A stretch of DNA of 42,370 nt, taken from contig CAYJHI010000004.1 of assembly GCA_964370085.1 (NCBI GenBank), forward strand, positions 1-42,370, given 5' to 3'. Positions 7,060 through 15,875 of the stretch are shown one piece after another. Position 1 is the first letter of the stretch. Every line of letters begins with the position of its first letter. The notes under the pieces are model-generated. The model was not told the origin of the DNA and searched no databases. It worked only from the letters and a program-made list of their open reading frames with translations. The stretch comes from CARZYU01 sp964370085. Its GTDB lineage: Bacteria > Bacillota_I > Bacilli_A > RF39 > UBA660. A program made the position numbers and the translations under genes.

Positions 7060-10000
7060 TAAACTTGTAATTGATGATAAGTTTAAAGGTATCACAGGTT
7101 TAACTGATGATTTTTTTGCGTTGTATGTAAATAAATTACGTAGTTTAAAAAATAAAGATATTATTATAGTTACTAATACATTATTTGAAGCTAATAAAAT
7201 TTATGATGCTTTTTCAGAGAATATAGAGGATGTATACTTGTTTCCTATGGATGATTTTTTAGCAAGTGAAGCTCTTGCCGTTAGTCCGGATTTTTTAGTT
7301 ACTAGACTTGAAACAATTAACAATACATTATCAAATAATTGTAAGATTATAATTACTAATATGACAGGTTATTTAAGATTTTTGCCAACAAAAATTGATT
7401 ATCAAGATCATATATTAGAAATTGCTGTTAATCAAGAAATTGACCCTAAGGTTTTTGTGTCAAAATTGATTAAAATGGGATATATTAGAGAAACAATTGT
7501 TAATAGCACGGGAGAAATTGGTGTTAGAGGATTTATTATTGATGTTTTTCCTTTAAAAGAAGACAATCCTGTTCGTTTTGAATTTTTTGGAGATACAATA
7601 GAATCTATTCGTTATTTTAATGAAGATACTCAAAAATCCATTGCTAATATTGAAAAAATTACTATTTATCCATATTCTGAATTATTAATTGATAACGAAA
7701 ATGCTCTTTCTCAAAAAGATTATAGTCGTTATTATAATAATGTTTTTTCAATTGCAGATTATTTGAATGACCCTATTACTATATATAAAGATTTTAATCA
7801 ACTTAGTAGTGCATATGCCAATCTTGTGGAAGAAATGTTAGAGTATAAGAAATTTAAAGATTGTGAATTCAATGGCGAATATATGCATGATTTTACAAAA
7901 TTTATTGATAAAAATGCTATTCATTATTTATCCGTTGATAATATTGCGGTTAATGACAAAAAACTTGAAGTTTTCAATTATAAAGTGAGTGATGCACCTA
8001 AATTCAACGAAAATATTGAATTAATTAACAAATTTATAAGAGGTTCTTTAATAGATGGTTTTACAATTGTTATTGCACTTAAAGACTATCAAATAAAATC
8101 ATTAACAAAGTATCTATCTGAAGAGTTTGTTTTAACAACAGAAGATAAGATATTTGAAAACAAATTAAATCTTATAAAAAAAGACTTATCTAGAGGTTAT
8201 ATTTATAAAAATGTTATTTTATTAACTTCAACGGAGTTGTTTTTAGAAAAAAAGAAGCGCAAGCACAAATCTAGTTATAAACAGGGAAAAAAGTTAACTG
8301 ATTTAAACAAGTTAGAGATAGGTGATTATGTTGTTCATAATATACATGGTATTGGACAATATAATGGAATTAAAACTTTAAATCAAGGTATATATTTAAA
8401 AGATTACTTAGAAGTTTTGTATGCTAAGGGTGATAAACTTTATATTCCTGTGGAAAAAATTGATATGTTACATAAATTTACTGGAAAAGAAGGTGTTGCC
8501 CCTAAAATTCATTCTTTAGGTGGTGATGATTGGCAAAAAACTAAACAAAGGGTTAAAAATAAAGTTAAAGATATTGTTGATAAGTTATTAAAACTTTATG
8601 CTAAAAGAGAAATGGCTAGAGGGTTTGCATTTCTTAAAGATAATTCTTTGCAGGAACAATTTGAGAACTCATTTAGATATGAACTTACTCGAGATCAACA
8701 ATCCTCTTTAATTCAAATTAAAAGTGATATGGAAAGTATTCAGCCTATGGATAGACTTTTATGTGGTGATGTTGGTTATGGTAAAACAGAAGTAGCTTTT
8801 TGTGCTATTATGAAGGCTGTTATTAGTTCCAAGCAAGTTTTATATTTATGTCCGACTACTATATTGTCTAATCAACATTACCAAAATGCATTAATAAGAT
8901 TTAAAGATTTTCCTGTTAATTTTGCTCTTTTAAATCGTTTTTCTTCTACTAAAGAAGTTAATGCTGTTATTAATGGTTTAAAAGAAGGTACAATTGATGT
9001 TGTTTTTGGTACTCATCGTTTATTAAGTGATGATATTAAACCAAAAGATTTGGGGCTTTTGATTATAGATGAAGAACAGCGGTTTGGAGTTATGCATAAG
9101 GAGAAGTTGAAAGATTATAAAACTAATGTTGATATTTTGACTTTAACTGCTACGCCTATTCCTAGAACTTTGCAGATGTCGATGGTTGGTATTAGAAGTT
9201 TAAGTTTAATCGAAACTCCGCCGGTAGATAGACATCCAGTTCATACTTATGTTATCGAAGAAAATCCTCAAATTATTAAAGATGCTATTTATAAGGAATT
9301 ATCACGTAATGGTCAGGCTTTTATTTTATATAATAGGGTTGAATTTATAGAGCAAAAGCGTTTAGAATTGCAGTCTATTATTCCTGATGCTAGAATTGTG
9401 GTAGCTCATGGTAAATTAACTAAAAATCAAATAGAAGATGTTATGTTTCGTTTTATTAATCATGAATTTGATGTATTGTTGTGTTCTACTATTATTGAAA
9501 CAGGTATTGATATTCCTAATGCTAATACTTTAATTATTTTGGAAGCAGAAAAATTTGGTCTTAGCCAGTTATACCAAATAAGAGGTAGAGTAGGTAGAAG
9601 TGATCGTTTAGCATATAGTTATTTAATGTATAGTAAAAACAAAGTTCTTACTGGTACTGCGGTTAAAAGATTAGATGTTATTAAGAAGTTTACTGAGTTA
9701 GGTAGTGGGTTTTCAATTGCTACTAGAGACCTTTCTATACGTGGAGCAGGTGATATATTGGGAAGTGAACAAGCTGGTTTCATTGATAGTATAGGTATTG
9801 ATCTGTATTTGAAAATTTTGAATGAAGAAGTTGAAAGAATGAAAGGTAATGAACCTATTGAAGAAGAAATTACTGAAGTTTCTAAACCTTTGATTTCTGT
9901 TAATACTCATATAAATGATAGTTATGTTGAAGAGAATGATTTAAAAATCGAAATTCATTGTAAAATCAATACTATTGATTCATATAGTAAACTACTGGAA

Positions 10001-10336
10001 GTGAAAGAAGAATTAGAAGATAGATTTGGTAAATTTGATGATGATATTTTGTTGTATATGCATGAAGAGTGGTTTGAAAAATTAGTTAAAAAATTGGATA
10101 TAGTAGAAGTGAAAAATAGTAAAAATTCTATTACTTTAGTTTTTTCTAAGAATATGACTAATTTGATAGATGCTGAAAAGTTGTTTCTTGATGCTTGTTC
10201 AATTTCTAATATGTTTAGATTTCAAATGATCGGTAGTTGTTTAGGTTTAGTTCTTGACATTCTTCATTTGGAAAAGCATCCTTTATATTATTTTATTGAT
10301 GTTTTAGAGAAAGTTGTATTAAAAGAAAATAGTTAA
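7043..10336 (+). CDS. mfd: Transcription-repair coupling factor Mfd
   Basis: Removes RNA polymerase stalled at lesions and recruits UvrA. Domains in order: UvrB-like N-terminal region (to about 350), RNA-polymerase interaction domain (IGDYVVHNIHGIGQYNG, about 425), SF2 translocase with Walker A GDVGYGKTE (about 575), DEEQ box (about 676) and TATPIPRTL, the helicase C-lobe with QIRGRVGRSDR, and the C-terminal TRCF domain. About 1097 residues, slightly short of B. subtilis (1177). ATG 7043 is preferred over ATG 7037 because AAGG lies 9 bases upstream rather than 3. It overlaps pth; spoVC-fin-mfd-spoVT order is kept except for fin. Confidence 0.96.
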   Translation: MKIINDKLVIDDKFKGITGLTDDFFALYVNKLRSLKNKDIIIVTNTLFEANKIYDAFSENIEDVYLFPMDDFLASEALAVSPDFLVTRLETINNTLSNNCKIIITNMTGYLRFLPTKIDYQDHILEIAVNQEIDPKVFVSKLIKMGYIRETIVNSTGEIGVRGFIIDVFPLKEDNPVRFEFFGDTIESIRYFNEDTQKSIANIEKITIYPYSELLIDNENALSQKDYSRYYNNVFSIADYLNDPITIYKDFNQLSSAYANLVEEMLEYKKFKDCEFNGEYMHDFTKFIDKNAIHYLSVDNIAVNDKKLEVFNYKVSDAPKFNENIELINKFIRGSLIDGFTIVIALKDYQIKSLTKYLSEEFVLTTEDKIFENKLNLIKKDLSRGYIYKNVILLTSTELFLEKKKRKHKSSYKQGKKLTDLNKLEIGDYVVHNIHGIGQYNGIKTLNQGIYLKDYLEVLYAKGDKLYIPVEKIDMLHKFTGKEGVAPKIHSLGGDDWQKTKQRVKNKVKDIVDKLLKLYAKREMARGFAFLKDNSLQEQFENSFRYELTRDQQSSLIQIKSDMESIQPMDRLLCGDVGYGKTEVAFCAIMKAVISSKQVLYLCPTTILSNQHYQNALIRFKDFPVNFALLNRFSSTKEVNAVINGLKEGTIDVVFGTHRLLSDDIKPKDLGLLIIDEEQRFGVMHKEKLKDYKTNVDILTLTATPIPRTLQMSMVGIRSLSLIETPPVDRHPVHTYVIEENPQIIKDAIYKELSRNGQAFILYNRVEFIEQKRLELQSIIPDARIVVAHGKLTKNQIEDVMFRFINHEFDVLLCSTIIETGIDIPNANTLIILEAEKFGLSQLYQIRGRVGRSDRLAYSYLMYSKNKVLTGTAVKRLDVIKKFTELGSGFSIATRDLSIRGAGDILGSEQAGFIDSIGIDLYLKILNEEVERMKGNEPIEEEITEVSKPLISVNTHINDSYVEENDLKIEIHCKINTIDSYSKLLEVKEELEDRFGKFDDDILLYMHEEWFEKLVKKLDIVEVKNSKNSITLVFSKNMTNLIDAEKLFLDACSISNMFRFQMIGSCLGLVLDILHLEKHPLYYFIDVLEKVVLKENS

Positions 10337-10338
10337 AT

Positions 10339-10367
10339 TTGCTTTATTTTCCTTATACTGTTATAAT
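10339..10367 (+). promoter_or_regulatory. SigA-type promoter for the 10393 gene
   Basis: TTGCTT (10339-10344), 17-bp spacer, consensus TATAAT (10362-10367). It lies between the mfd stop and the next start, so the downstream gene is a separate unit. Confidence 0.78.
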
Positions 10368-10392
10368 GTTTTAAGGATAAGGTGATTAATTA

Positions 10393-11028
10393 ATGATTGA
10401 TAATAAGGAAAAAATGTTGCAGCAGCATCATTTACAATATAAAAATGTACTACTCTTTGTTATAGAAAGTAATACAGTTAATTTTTACGAGCAAGGTCTT
10501 TTGTCTTTGTTTGTTAAACCGCCTCTAGCATCGATGGATTTATTAAAACAGAAGGCTATTAGTTTAGCTAAGGATAATTTTTTTGTTATTAATACTGATT
10601 TAGTTGATGGTATATTGGATGCATTTAGATCAAGTGTTTCTTTAGAGGTTAAGGCAATTTCAAACTTAAGGCAAAAAGAATTAGAAAAACTATTAGAAGA
10701 AATAAATGATAAAAATGTTAACAATAAAGTAATTAAATTTACTAAAAAACAACTTAAAGATATAGATAAAAAACTTAAGAATTTATTTAAAGATATCGTT
10801 ACAAAGTCTTTAAATAAAAATTTGTTTATTAATACTAGTAGTGTTTTTAATAATAGTGATTCTGTTAATGACATTTTTCAAAATTATGTATTGAAGAAAT
10901 ATTTTCAGACATTGCTATCGCAATTTGATTCAGTTTTAGCAATTAGAAATAATACATTTTTAAATGCAATTAATGAACAAGGACATCGTTATTTATTTAC
11001 TAAAAAGAACTCACATTTGTTTGATTAA
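10393..11028 (+). CDS. Conserved-looking protein of unknown function
   Basis: A 211-residue protein I do not recognise. No signal peptide or membrane segment is evident. The N-terminal third mixes hydrophobic and polar residues; residues about 85-145 are lysine- and glutamate-rich and probably helical or coiled coil (KELEKLLEEINDKN, KKQLKDIDKKLKNLF). The C-terminus ends in ALNEQ-like polar sequence and HLFD. It has its own strong promoter, an RBS (AAGGATAAGGTG) and a terminator, so it is a genuine monocistronic gene. It sits between mfd and spoVT, which are adjacent in B. subtilis, so it is an insertion in the ancestral order. Confidence 0.8.
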   Translation: MIDNKEKMLQQHHLQYKNVLLFVIESNTVNFYEQGLLSLFVKPPLASMDLLKQKAISLAKDNFFVINTDLVDGILDAFRSSVSLEVKAISNLRQKELEKLLEEINDKNVNNKVIKFTKKQLKDIDKKLKNLFKDIVTKSLNKNLFINTSSVFNNSDSVNDIFQNYVLKKYFQTLLSQFDSVLAIRNNTFLNAINEQGHRYLFTKKNSHLFD

Positions 11029-11049
11029 AGACCTTTTGGTCTTTTTTTT
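11027..11049 (+). terminator. Rho-independent terminator
   Basis: Stem AAAGACC / GGTCTTT with a TTTT loop and a long T run. It overlaps the stop codon of the 10393 gene and separates it from spoVT. Confidence 0.88.
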
Positions 11050-11181
11050 TGATAATTGGAAATAATTACCAAAAGATTTTTGCGATAGAATGTTTATAAT
11101 ATATATATATAGATTAATTTATTTATAGTATATTTTTGTATATTTTTGAGAGAATAAGTAACATGAGAGAGAGGTATTAAT

Positions 11182-11712
11182 ATGAAAACAACAGGTGTGG
11201 TTAGACGAATAGATGAATTAGGGAGAATAGTAATACCAAAAGAAATACGTAGAACTTTGAGAATTAGAGATGGAGAAACTTTAGAAATTTTTGTAGATAA
11301 GGAAATTATTGGGTTGAAGAAATATTCGCCGATGGAAGATATGGAAGATGTTGCTAAAAAGTTTGTTGATATTATTCATCCTATTTTACAAAATAATATA
11401 TTTGTTACAGATAGAGATTCAATAATAGCTTATGCTGGTGAAGATAAAAAAAAGTATCTAGGTATGGGCATAAGCAAGGATGTGGAAAATTTAATTGAAA
11501 ATCGAAAAAAAATACTTAGTAACAGTTTAACAGAGATGCAATTAATTATAGACGAAATGGAGAGCGTTTATATGATTGCTAATCCTATTATTGTAAATGG
11601 AGATGCAATTGGGTTGGTTGTAGTTTATTCATTGGATAATGCATTAACAGCATTTGATGAAAAAATGTCGTATGTTGTTGCACAATTTTTAGGTAAAAGG
11701 ATTGAAGAATAA
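11182..11712 (+). CDS. spoVT: SpoVT, AbrB-type sporulation transcription regulator
   Basis: In B. subtilis SpoVT tunes the sigma-G regulon in the forespore. Residues 1-50 form an AbrB swapped-hairpin DNA-binding domain (GVVRRIDELGRIVIPKEIRR), and residues about 55-176 form the GAF-like domain that distinguishes SpoVT from short AbrB. Length (176) is almost that of B. subtilis SpoVT (178), and position after mfd agrees. RBS GAGAGAGG. The 130-bp upstream region has an isolated TATAAT (11095-11100) without a convincing -35; I could not identify a clear sigma-G promoter. In non-spore-forming relatives a homologue can act as a general regulator. Confidence 0.9.
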   Translation: MKTTGVVRRIDELGRIVIPKEIRRTLRIRDGETLEIFVDKEIIGLKKYSPMEDMEDVAKKFVDIIHPILQNNIFVTDRDSIIAYAGEDKKKYLGMGISKDVENLIENRKKILSNSLTEMQLIIDEMESVYMIANPIIVNGDAIGLVVVYSLDNALTAFDEKMSYVVAQFLGKRIEE

Positions 11713-11730
11713 TTGTTGTTGTGATATTAT
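11702..11730 (+). promoter_or_regulatory. SigA-type promoter for the T-box/metG transcript
   Basis: TTGAAG (11702-11707), 17-bp spacer, TGA-TATTAT extended -10 (11725-11730). The -35 overlaps the end of spoVT. The predicted start near 11737 matches the beginning of the T-box leader. Confidence 0.7.
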
Positions 11731-11736
11731 ACTTTT

Positions 11737-11950
11737 ATAAAAGCAAAGAAAAAGAGATTAGTTAGCTTACTTTTAGTAGAGATCTTTTGGTTGGTGAAAA
11801 AAAGAAAAAGTAGTTTCTAGGGATGGCTTTGGAGCTTATTGATCGATATGTAGATTAATACGACAGTTACGTTATAACTTTAAGTGTATAGATATTCTAT
11901 AAAGTAAGGTGGTACCGCGTATTAACGTCCTTATGGAATGTTTTTTTTTG
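11737..11950 (+). promoter_or_regulatory. Methionine T-box riboswitch upstream of metG
   Basis: The conserved T-box AAGGTGGTACCGCG (11906-11919) can pair with the tRNA acceptor end. Stem I shows the GGTTGGTGAAA distal element and, before the usual CTTTGGAGC segment, the specifier AUG (11823-11825), a methionine codon. The competing terminator is ATTCTATAA (11894-11902) with TTATGGAAT (11931-11939) followed by nine Ts. Uncharged tRNA-Met should stabilise the antiterminator and raise metG expression when charging falls. Specifier, structure and downstream gene agree. Confidence 0.93.
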
Positions 11951-11966
11951 CTATAAAGGAGGAATT

Positions 11967-13505
11967 ATGAAAGATAAATATTATATTTCAACGGCTATCG
12001 CTTATACTTCTGCTAAACCTCATATTGGAAATACATATGAAATAATATTAGCGGATGCGATAGCTCGTTATCAACGTTTTTGTGGAAAAGATGTTTATTT
12101 TCAAACAGGAACTGACGAACATGGTGAAAAAATCGAGTTAAAAGCAAGGGAAGCGGGTAAAAATCCTCAAAAATTTGTTGATGAAATAGCTGATGAAGTT
12201 AAATCTATTTGGGATTTAATGAATATTAGTTATGATAAGTTTGTTAGAACTACTGATTGTAGCCATAAGGAAATAGTTCAGAAAATTTTTAAAAAATTAT
12301 ATGAACAAGGTGATATATATAAAGGAGATTATAAGGGTCTTTATTGTGTTCCTTGTGAATCTTTTTGGACTGAAACACAGCTTGTTGATGGGAAATGTCC
12401 TGATTGTGGTAGAGAAGTTATTCAGTCATCGGAAGAAGCTTATTTCTTTAAACTTAGCAAATATCAAGCTAGATTAGAAGAATATATAGAAAAAAATCCA
12501 ATGTTTATTCAGCCGGAATCTCGTAAGAATGAAATGATTAATAATTTTTTAAAACCTGGATTACAAGATTTGTGTGTATCTAGAACTTCTTTTACTTGGG
12601 GGATTCCTGTCTCATTTGATGATAAACATGTGGTTTATGTTTGGTTAGATGCGCTTACTAATTATATTTCTTTTATTGGATATGATCCGGATGGTTCCAA
12701 TGAGGAGTTTGCTAAATGGTGGCCTTGTGATTTACATTTAGTTGGAAAAGATATTATTCGTTTTCATACTTTATATTGGCCGATTTTCTTAATGGCTTTG
12801 GATTTACCTTTACCATCTCAAGTTTTTGGTCATCCTTGGTTATTGTCTGGCAATGATAAAATGAGCAAATCTAAAGGGAATGTTTTATATGCAGATGAAT
12901 TAGTTAAAATATTTGGAGTAGATGCTGTTAGGTATTTTGTTTTATCAGAAACTCCTTTTGCTAATGATGGAAATATTTCTTATGAGTTGTTAATAGAAAG
13001 AACTAATGCTAATTTAGCTAATATTTTAGGGAATTTAGTTAATCGTACTATGGCTATGTCTAAGAAGTATTTTGATTCTAATGTTAAATTTGGTACAATA
13101 AACAATGGAATTAATGATGCTTTTGTCAATGATATAAATAAATTAAATTGTGAAGTTAAAGTGAAAATGGATAAATTAGAAGTCAGTGCTTCTATTGATG
13201 AAATTTTTAAATTATTGTCAAAGGCAAATAAATATATCGATGATACTACCCCTTGGATATTAGCAAAAGAAAATCGTATGAATGAATTAGAAGTAGTTTT
13301 ATATAATATTTTAGAAGCTATTAGAGTTAGTGCTATTCATTTAGTATTTGTTATGCCTGATACGTCTTTAAGTATTTTGAAACAATTAAATAATGAATGT
13401 TCAAATGTTAAATTTACTGCTAATAATAGTTATTTGTTGGGAGAAAGTTCAATTTTATTTAATCGTATAGATAAGGAAGCTCTATTAGATGAGTTGTGTA
13501 AATAG
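11967..13505 (+). CDS. metG: Methionine--tRNA ligase
   Basis: Class I aminoacyl-tRNA synthetase charging tRNA-Met. Visible: HIGN (19-22), a zinc knuckle CVPC...CPDC (about 126-145), and KMSKSKGN (about 298-305). At 512 residues it ends after the anticodon-binding helical domain and lacks the C-terminal EMAPII/Trbp-like tRNA-binding domain found in B. subtilis MetS (664 aa); such short forms occur in other bacteria. RBS AAAGGAGG. It is controlled by the T-box immediately upstream. Position before tatD matches B. subtilis metS-yabD. Confidence 0.96.
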   Translation: MKDKYYISTAIAYTSAKPHIGNTYEIILADAIARYQRFCGKDVYFQTGTDEHGEKIELKAREAGKNPQKFVDEIADEVKSIWDLMNISYDKFVRTTDCSHKEIVQKIFKKLYEQGDIYKGDYKGLYCVPCESFWTETQLVDGKCPDCGREVIQSSEEAYFFKLSKYQARLEEYIEKNPMFIQPESRKNEMINNFLKPGLQDLCVSRTSFTWGIPVSFDDKHVVYVWLDALTNYISFIGYDPDGSNEEFAKWWPCDLHLVGKDIIRFHTLYWPIFLMALDLPLPSQVFGHPWLLSGNDKMSKSKGNVLYADELVKIFGVDAVRYFVLSETPFANDGNISYELLIERTNANLANILGNLVNRTMAMSKKYFDSNVKFGTINNGINDAFVNDINKLNCEVKVKMDKLEVSASIDEIFKLLSKANKYIDDTTPWILAKENRMNELEVVLYNILEAIRVSAIHLVFVMPDTSLSILKQLNNECSNVKFTANNSYLLGESSILFNRIDKEALLDELCK

Positions 13506-13538
13506 GTGTCTAATAAATAAAATATTGTATTTTATATT

Positions 13539-13567
13539 TTGACTTTTCTTTTGCATTTAGATATATT
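13539..13567 (+). promoter_or_regulatory. SigA-type promoter for the small membrane protein
   Basis: TTGACT (13539-13544), 17-bp spacer, TATATT (13562-13567). It stands about 50 bp before a 55-codon reading frame, supporting that frame as a gene. Confidence 0.7.
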
Positions 13568-13619
13568 GATATTGTAGTTTATTTTTGCAGTAGAAATATT
13601 AAATGAGAGGACGAGATTC

Positions 13620-13787
13620 ATGCAAGAAGGAAAAACACCGGTTTTACTTGTCACTTTTATATTTTTAATTGTGATTGGAATAGTAGGATATAATGTTGCA
13701 ATTGAAAAAAATATATTCGATTTTGGATATTTAATAGTTTTAATTGTTTATTTAATAAAATTTGAAATAATTCATTTAAAGAGGTAA
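13620..13787 (+). CDS. Small two-helix membrane protein, 55 residues
   Basis: A short reading frame with promoter, RBS (AGAGGA, 10 bases before ATG) and terminator. Residues about 7-27 (PVLLVTFIFLIVIGIVGYNV) and 36-50 (GYLIVLIVYLIKFEI) are strongly hydrophobic, separated by a short charged loop (AIEKNIFD). The tail HLKR is basic. I recognise no family. It fills the space between metG and tatD, which would otherwise be a gene-free stretch of about 320 bp. Confidence 0.65.
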   Translation: MQEGKTPVLLVTFIFLIVIGIVGYNVAIEKNIFDFGYLIVLIVYLIKFEIIHLKR

Positions 13788-13810
13788 AATATTGTTAAGC
13801 AATATTTTTT
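13786..13810 (+). terminator. Probable Rho-independent terminator
   Basis: Stem AAAATATTG / CAATATTTT with loop TTAAG followed by Ts. Low GC makes it weak; since no separate tatD promoter is visible, some readthrough is likely. Confidence 0.6.
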
Positions 13811-13826
13811 CTTTTGAGGAGGGTTT

Positions 13827-14558
13827 ATGTTAGTTGATACACATTGTCATATAAAAAATGATGAGCTGTTAGATTTGTTTGGACAGGCTAAAGAAAACTT
13901 TGTTGATAGGCTAATTATTTCTTTATGTGATGAAGAGGATATAAAGAATATTGATAATTATGCTTCATTAGAGGGCGTTTATTATACAGCAGGTATTCAT
14001 CCTTTAGAATTGATGGAGTCTAGTGAATTTGATTTATCTTTGATCGAAAAGTTAATTGGTAGTAATAAGATTGTAGCTATAGGTGAAATAGGTTTAGATT
14101 ATTATTATCAAAAAGAAAATAAAAAAGAACAACAAGTTCTTTTTAAGAAGCAACTGGATATTGCTAAAAAATATGATGTGCCTATAGTAATACATTCCAG
14201 AGATGCTACTTTGGATACTATTAATATTTTGAAAGAGTACAACTTAAGAGGTGTAATTCATTGTTTTAGCGGTAGTTTAGAAACTGCTAAGGAGTATGTT
14301 AATCTTGGATATTATTTAGGAATAGGAGGTGTTGTTACTTTCAAAAATAGTGGTTTGGGTGATGTTATAAAGAATGTTTCGCTCGATCATATTGTATTAG
14401 AAACAGATAGTCCTTATCTTTCTCCTGATAGAGGTAAGATAAATACACCTGCTAATATAAAAGTTATTGCTGAATATATTGCTAATCTTAAAAATGTTTC
14501 TTTTGATGAAGTTTCTTCTATAACAACCAAAAATGCGACTGCTTTGTTTGACTTATAA
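13827..14558 (+). CDS. tatD: TatD family metal-dependent hydrolase (DNase)
   Basis: Amidohydrolase-fold TIM barrel with 3'-5' exonuclease activity in characterised members; B. subtilis name yabD. Metal ligands are visible: THCH (His6, His8), GEIGLD (Glu87), IHSRD (His123), IHCFSG (His145) and ETDSP (Asp194). The 243-residue length is slightly below the usual 255-260. RBS GAGGAGGG. It is located between metG and the 3D-domain gene, as in B. subtilis metS-yabD-yabE. Confidence 0.93.
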   Translation: MLVDTHCHIKNDELLDLFGQAKENFVDRLIISLCDEEDIKNIDNYASLEGVYYTAGIHPLELMESSEFDLSLIEKLIGSNKIVAIGEIGLDYYYQKENKKEQQVLFKKQLDIAKKYDVPIVIHSRDATLDTINILKEYNLRGVIHCFSGSLETAKEYVNLGYYLGIGGVVTFKNSGLGDVIKNVSLDHIVLETDSPYLSPDRGKINTPANIKVIAEYIANLKNVSFDEVSSITTKNATALFDL

Positions 14559-14576
14559 TTATATATATGATATATT
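14548..14576 (+). promoter_or_regulatory. SigA-type promoter for the 3D-domain gene
   Basis: TTGACT (14548-14553), 17-bp spacer, TGA-TATATT extended -10 (14571-14576). The -35 lies inside the end of tatD. Confidence 0.7.
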
Positions 14577-14599
14577 TTCTATAATAAGAGGTGGTTAAA

Positions 14600-15187
14600 A
14601 TGAAACGTAAGAAGTTTTCTTTTCCTATAAGAACAACTATCTTTGTTTTTGTTGTCTTATTCTTTATAGTTCTTGCGTCAGGGAATCAACGTACTTTGAT
14701 ATCTACTTATAATATTAATACTTCTAAATATGTGGAAGCTAGTAGTATTATTAAACCAGAAGTTACTAATCTTAATTATCCTAAAACTACTTTTTCTTAT
14801 TATGAAACTTTTTCTGAAATTGTGAAAAATGGTCCGGGTGAAGATGTATCCTTTACTAGTACATTAACAGGTTATGGACCTGATTGTGAAGGTTGTGGCG
14901 GAAAAACTGGATGTAGACCTTATCAAGATGTTACAAATGGTAATATTTATTATGAGGATTTAGAGTATGGAACTGTTAATATTGTTGCATCTGATATGGA
15001 TATTCCTTGTGGTTCTATATTAAGATTAAGCAATTTATATGAAGAACCAATTATTACAATTGTATTAGATCGTGGTGGCGCAATTGTGGATAAAAAATTA
15101 GATTTATTGTTTGAATCGCAGGCAGATGCTGTTTGGGTTGGTAGAAAAACAAACATTCATACAGAAATTTTACGTTGGGGATGGTAA
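14600..15187 (+). CDS. Exported 3D-domain protein (YabE/YocH-like)
   Basis: The C-terminal half is a 3D domain, a double-psi barrel with MltA-like active site: conserved aspartates in VASDMDIPCG, VLDRGG and KKLDLLF. Characterised relatives act on or bind peptidoglycan. Residues about 10-28 form a signal anchor (TIFVFVVLFFIVLASG). Unlike B. subtilis YabE it has no visible DUF348 or G5 repeats, only a spacer of about 70 residues. ATG 14600 is chosen because AAGAGGTGG precedes it; GTG 14591 falls inside that RBS. 195 residues. The extra GCGGKTGC cysteines may form a disulphide. Confidence 0.85.
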   Translation: MKRKKFSFPIRTTIFVFVVLFFIVLASGNQRTLISTYNINTSKYVEASSIIKPEVTNLNYPKTTFSYYETFSEIVKNGPGEDVSFTSTLTGYGPDCEGCGGKTGCRPYQDVTNGNIYYEDLEYGTVNIVASDMDIPCGSILRLSNLYEEPIITIVLDRGGAIVDKKLDLLFESQADAVWVGRKTNIHTEILRWGW

Positions 15188-15200
15188 ATCCTTTTTTTTG

Positions 15201-15230
15201 TTGAATTTTTTTATTAATATATGCTAAAAT
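15201..15230 (+). promoter_or_regulatory. Promoter of the TasA-like operon
   Basis: TTGAAT (15201-15206), 18-bp spacer, TGC-TAAAAT extended -10 (15225-15230). It precedes the first of three paralogous secreted-protein genes. Confidence 0.65.
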
Positions 15231-15258
15231 AAGAATAAGATGATAAGGTGGGAATTTT

Positions 15259-15867
15259 ATGAAAAAGAAATACATTATTCAAGTTTCTTTATTTGTTCTA
15301 TCTATTTTATTAACTGTGACACTTTCTAGTATGGCGATTTTTATTTTTGCACAAGAAGGTACAGTAGAAAATACGATTACAACGGGTACAATATCTTTTA
15401 CATATACGGAAGATACTAATGGAATTGAAATTATTGAAGCTATGCCTATTACAGATGCTGCTGGTAAAATGTTACAAGCTTCTAATTCTTCTTTAGGTGT
15501 TGTTAATGGATATTTCGATTTTACGGTTGAAGGTAACATTGTGGGTTCAGGTTCTATTAATTATGATATCTTTATTAAAGAGGATGCTTCTAACACATTA
15601 AGTTCTGAGCATATTAAAGTATATTTAACTAATCCAACGACTGAAGAGGCTTATGCTGGTTATACTTCTGATTTACCTGTGGTTAGTGAATTATCAGATA
15701 CAGTTGATGATATTAATGTTGCTGCAAAAAGTTTGTATTCTGGTAGTATGCTTCCTGGTAGTTCTACTGTTAAATTTAGGCTTAGAATTTGGTTGGATGA
15801 AAATTATAATGATAATATACTTGGCCAAACATACCAGTTGACTGTTGGCGTTAGAGCGACTACTTAG
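15259..15867 (+). CDS. TasA/camelysin-like secreted protein, paralogue 1
   Basis: A 202-residue secreted protein with a long hydrophobic signal (about 6-30) and the motif ENTITTGTISFTYTED right after it, as in SipW-dependent TasA/CotN-type proteins. The mature part is rich in Ser, Thr, Gly and beta-forming residues; near its end RLRIWLDENY is shared with the two following genes. TasA forms biofilm fibres in B. subtilis, and camelysins are surface proteins. RBS AAGGTGGG; next gene 8 bp downstream. The family link rests on signal layout, motif and the adjacent SipW-type peptidase; fibre formation is inference. No cysteines, which suits an extracellular protein. Confidence 0.75.
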   Translation: MKKKYIIQVSLFVLSILLTVTLSSMAIFIFAQEGTVENTITTGTISFTYTEDTNGIEIIEAMPITDAAGKMLQASNSSLGVVNGYFDFTVEGNIVGSGSINYDIFIKEDASNTLSSEHIKVYLTNPTTEEAYAGYTSDLPVVSELSDTVDDINVAAKSLYSGSMLPGSSTVKFRLRIWLDENYNDNILGQTYQLTVGVRATT

Positions 15868-15875
15868 GAGGAATT

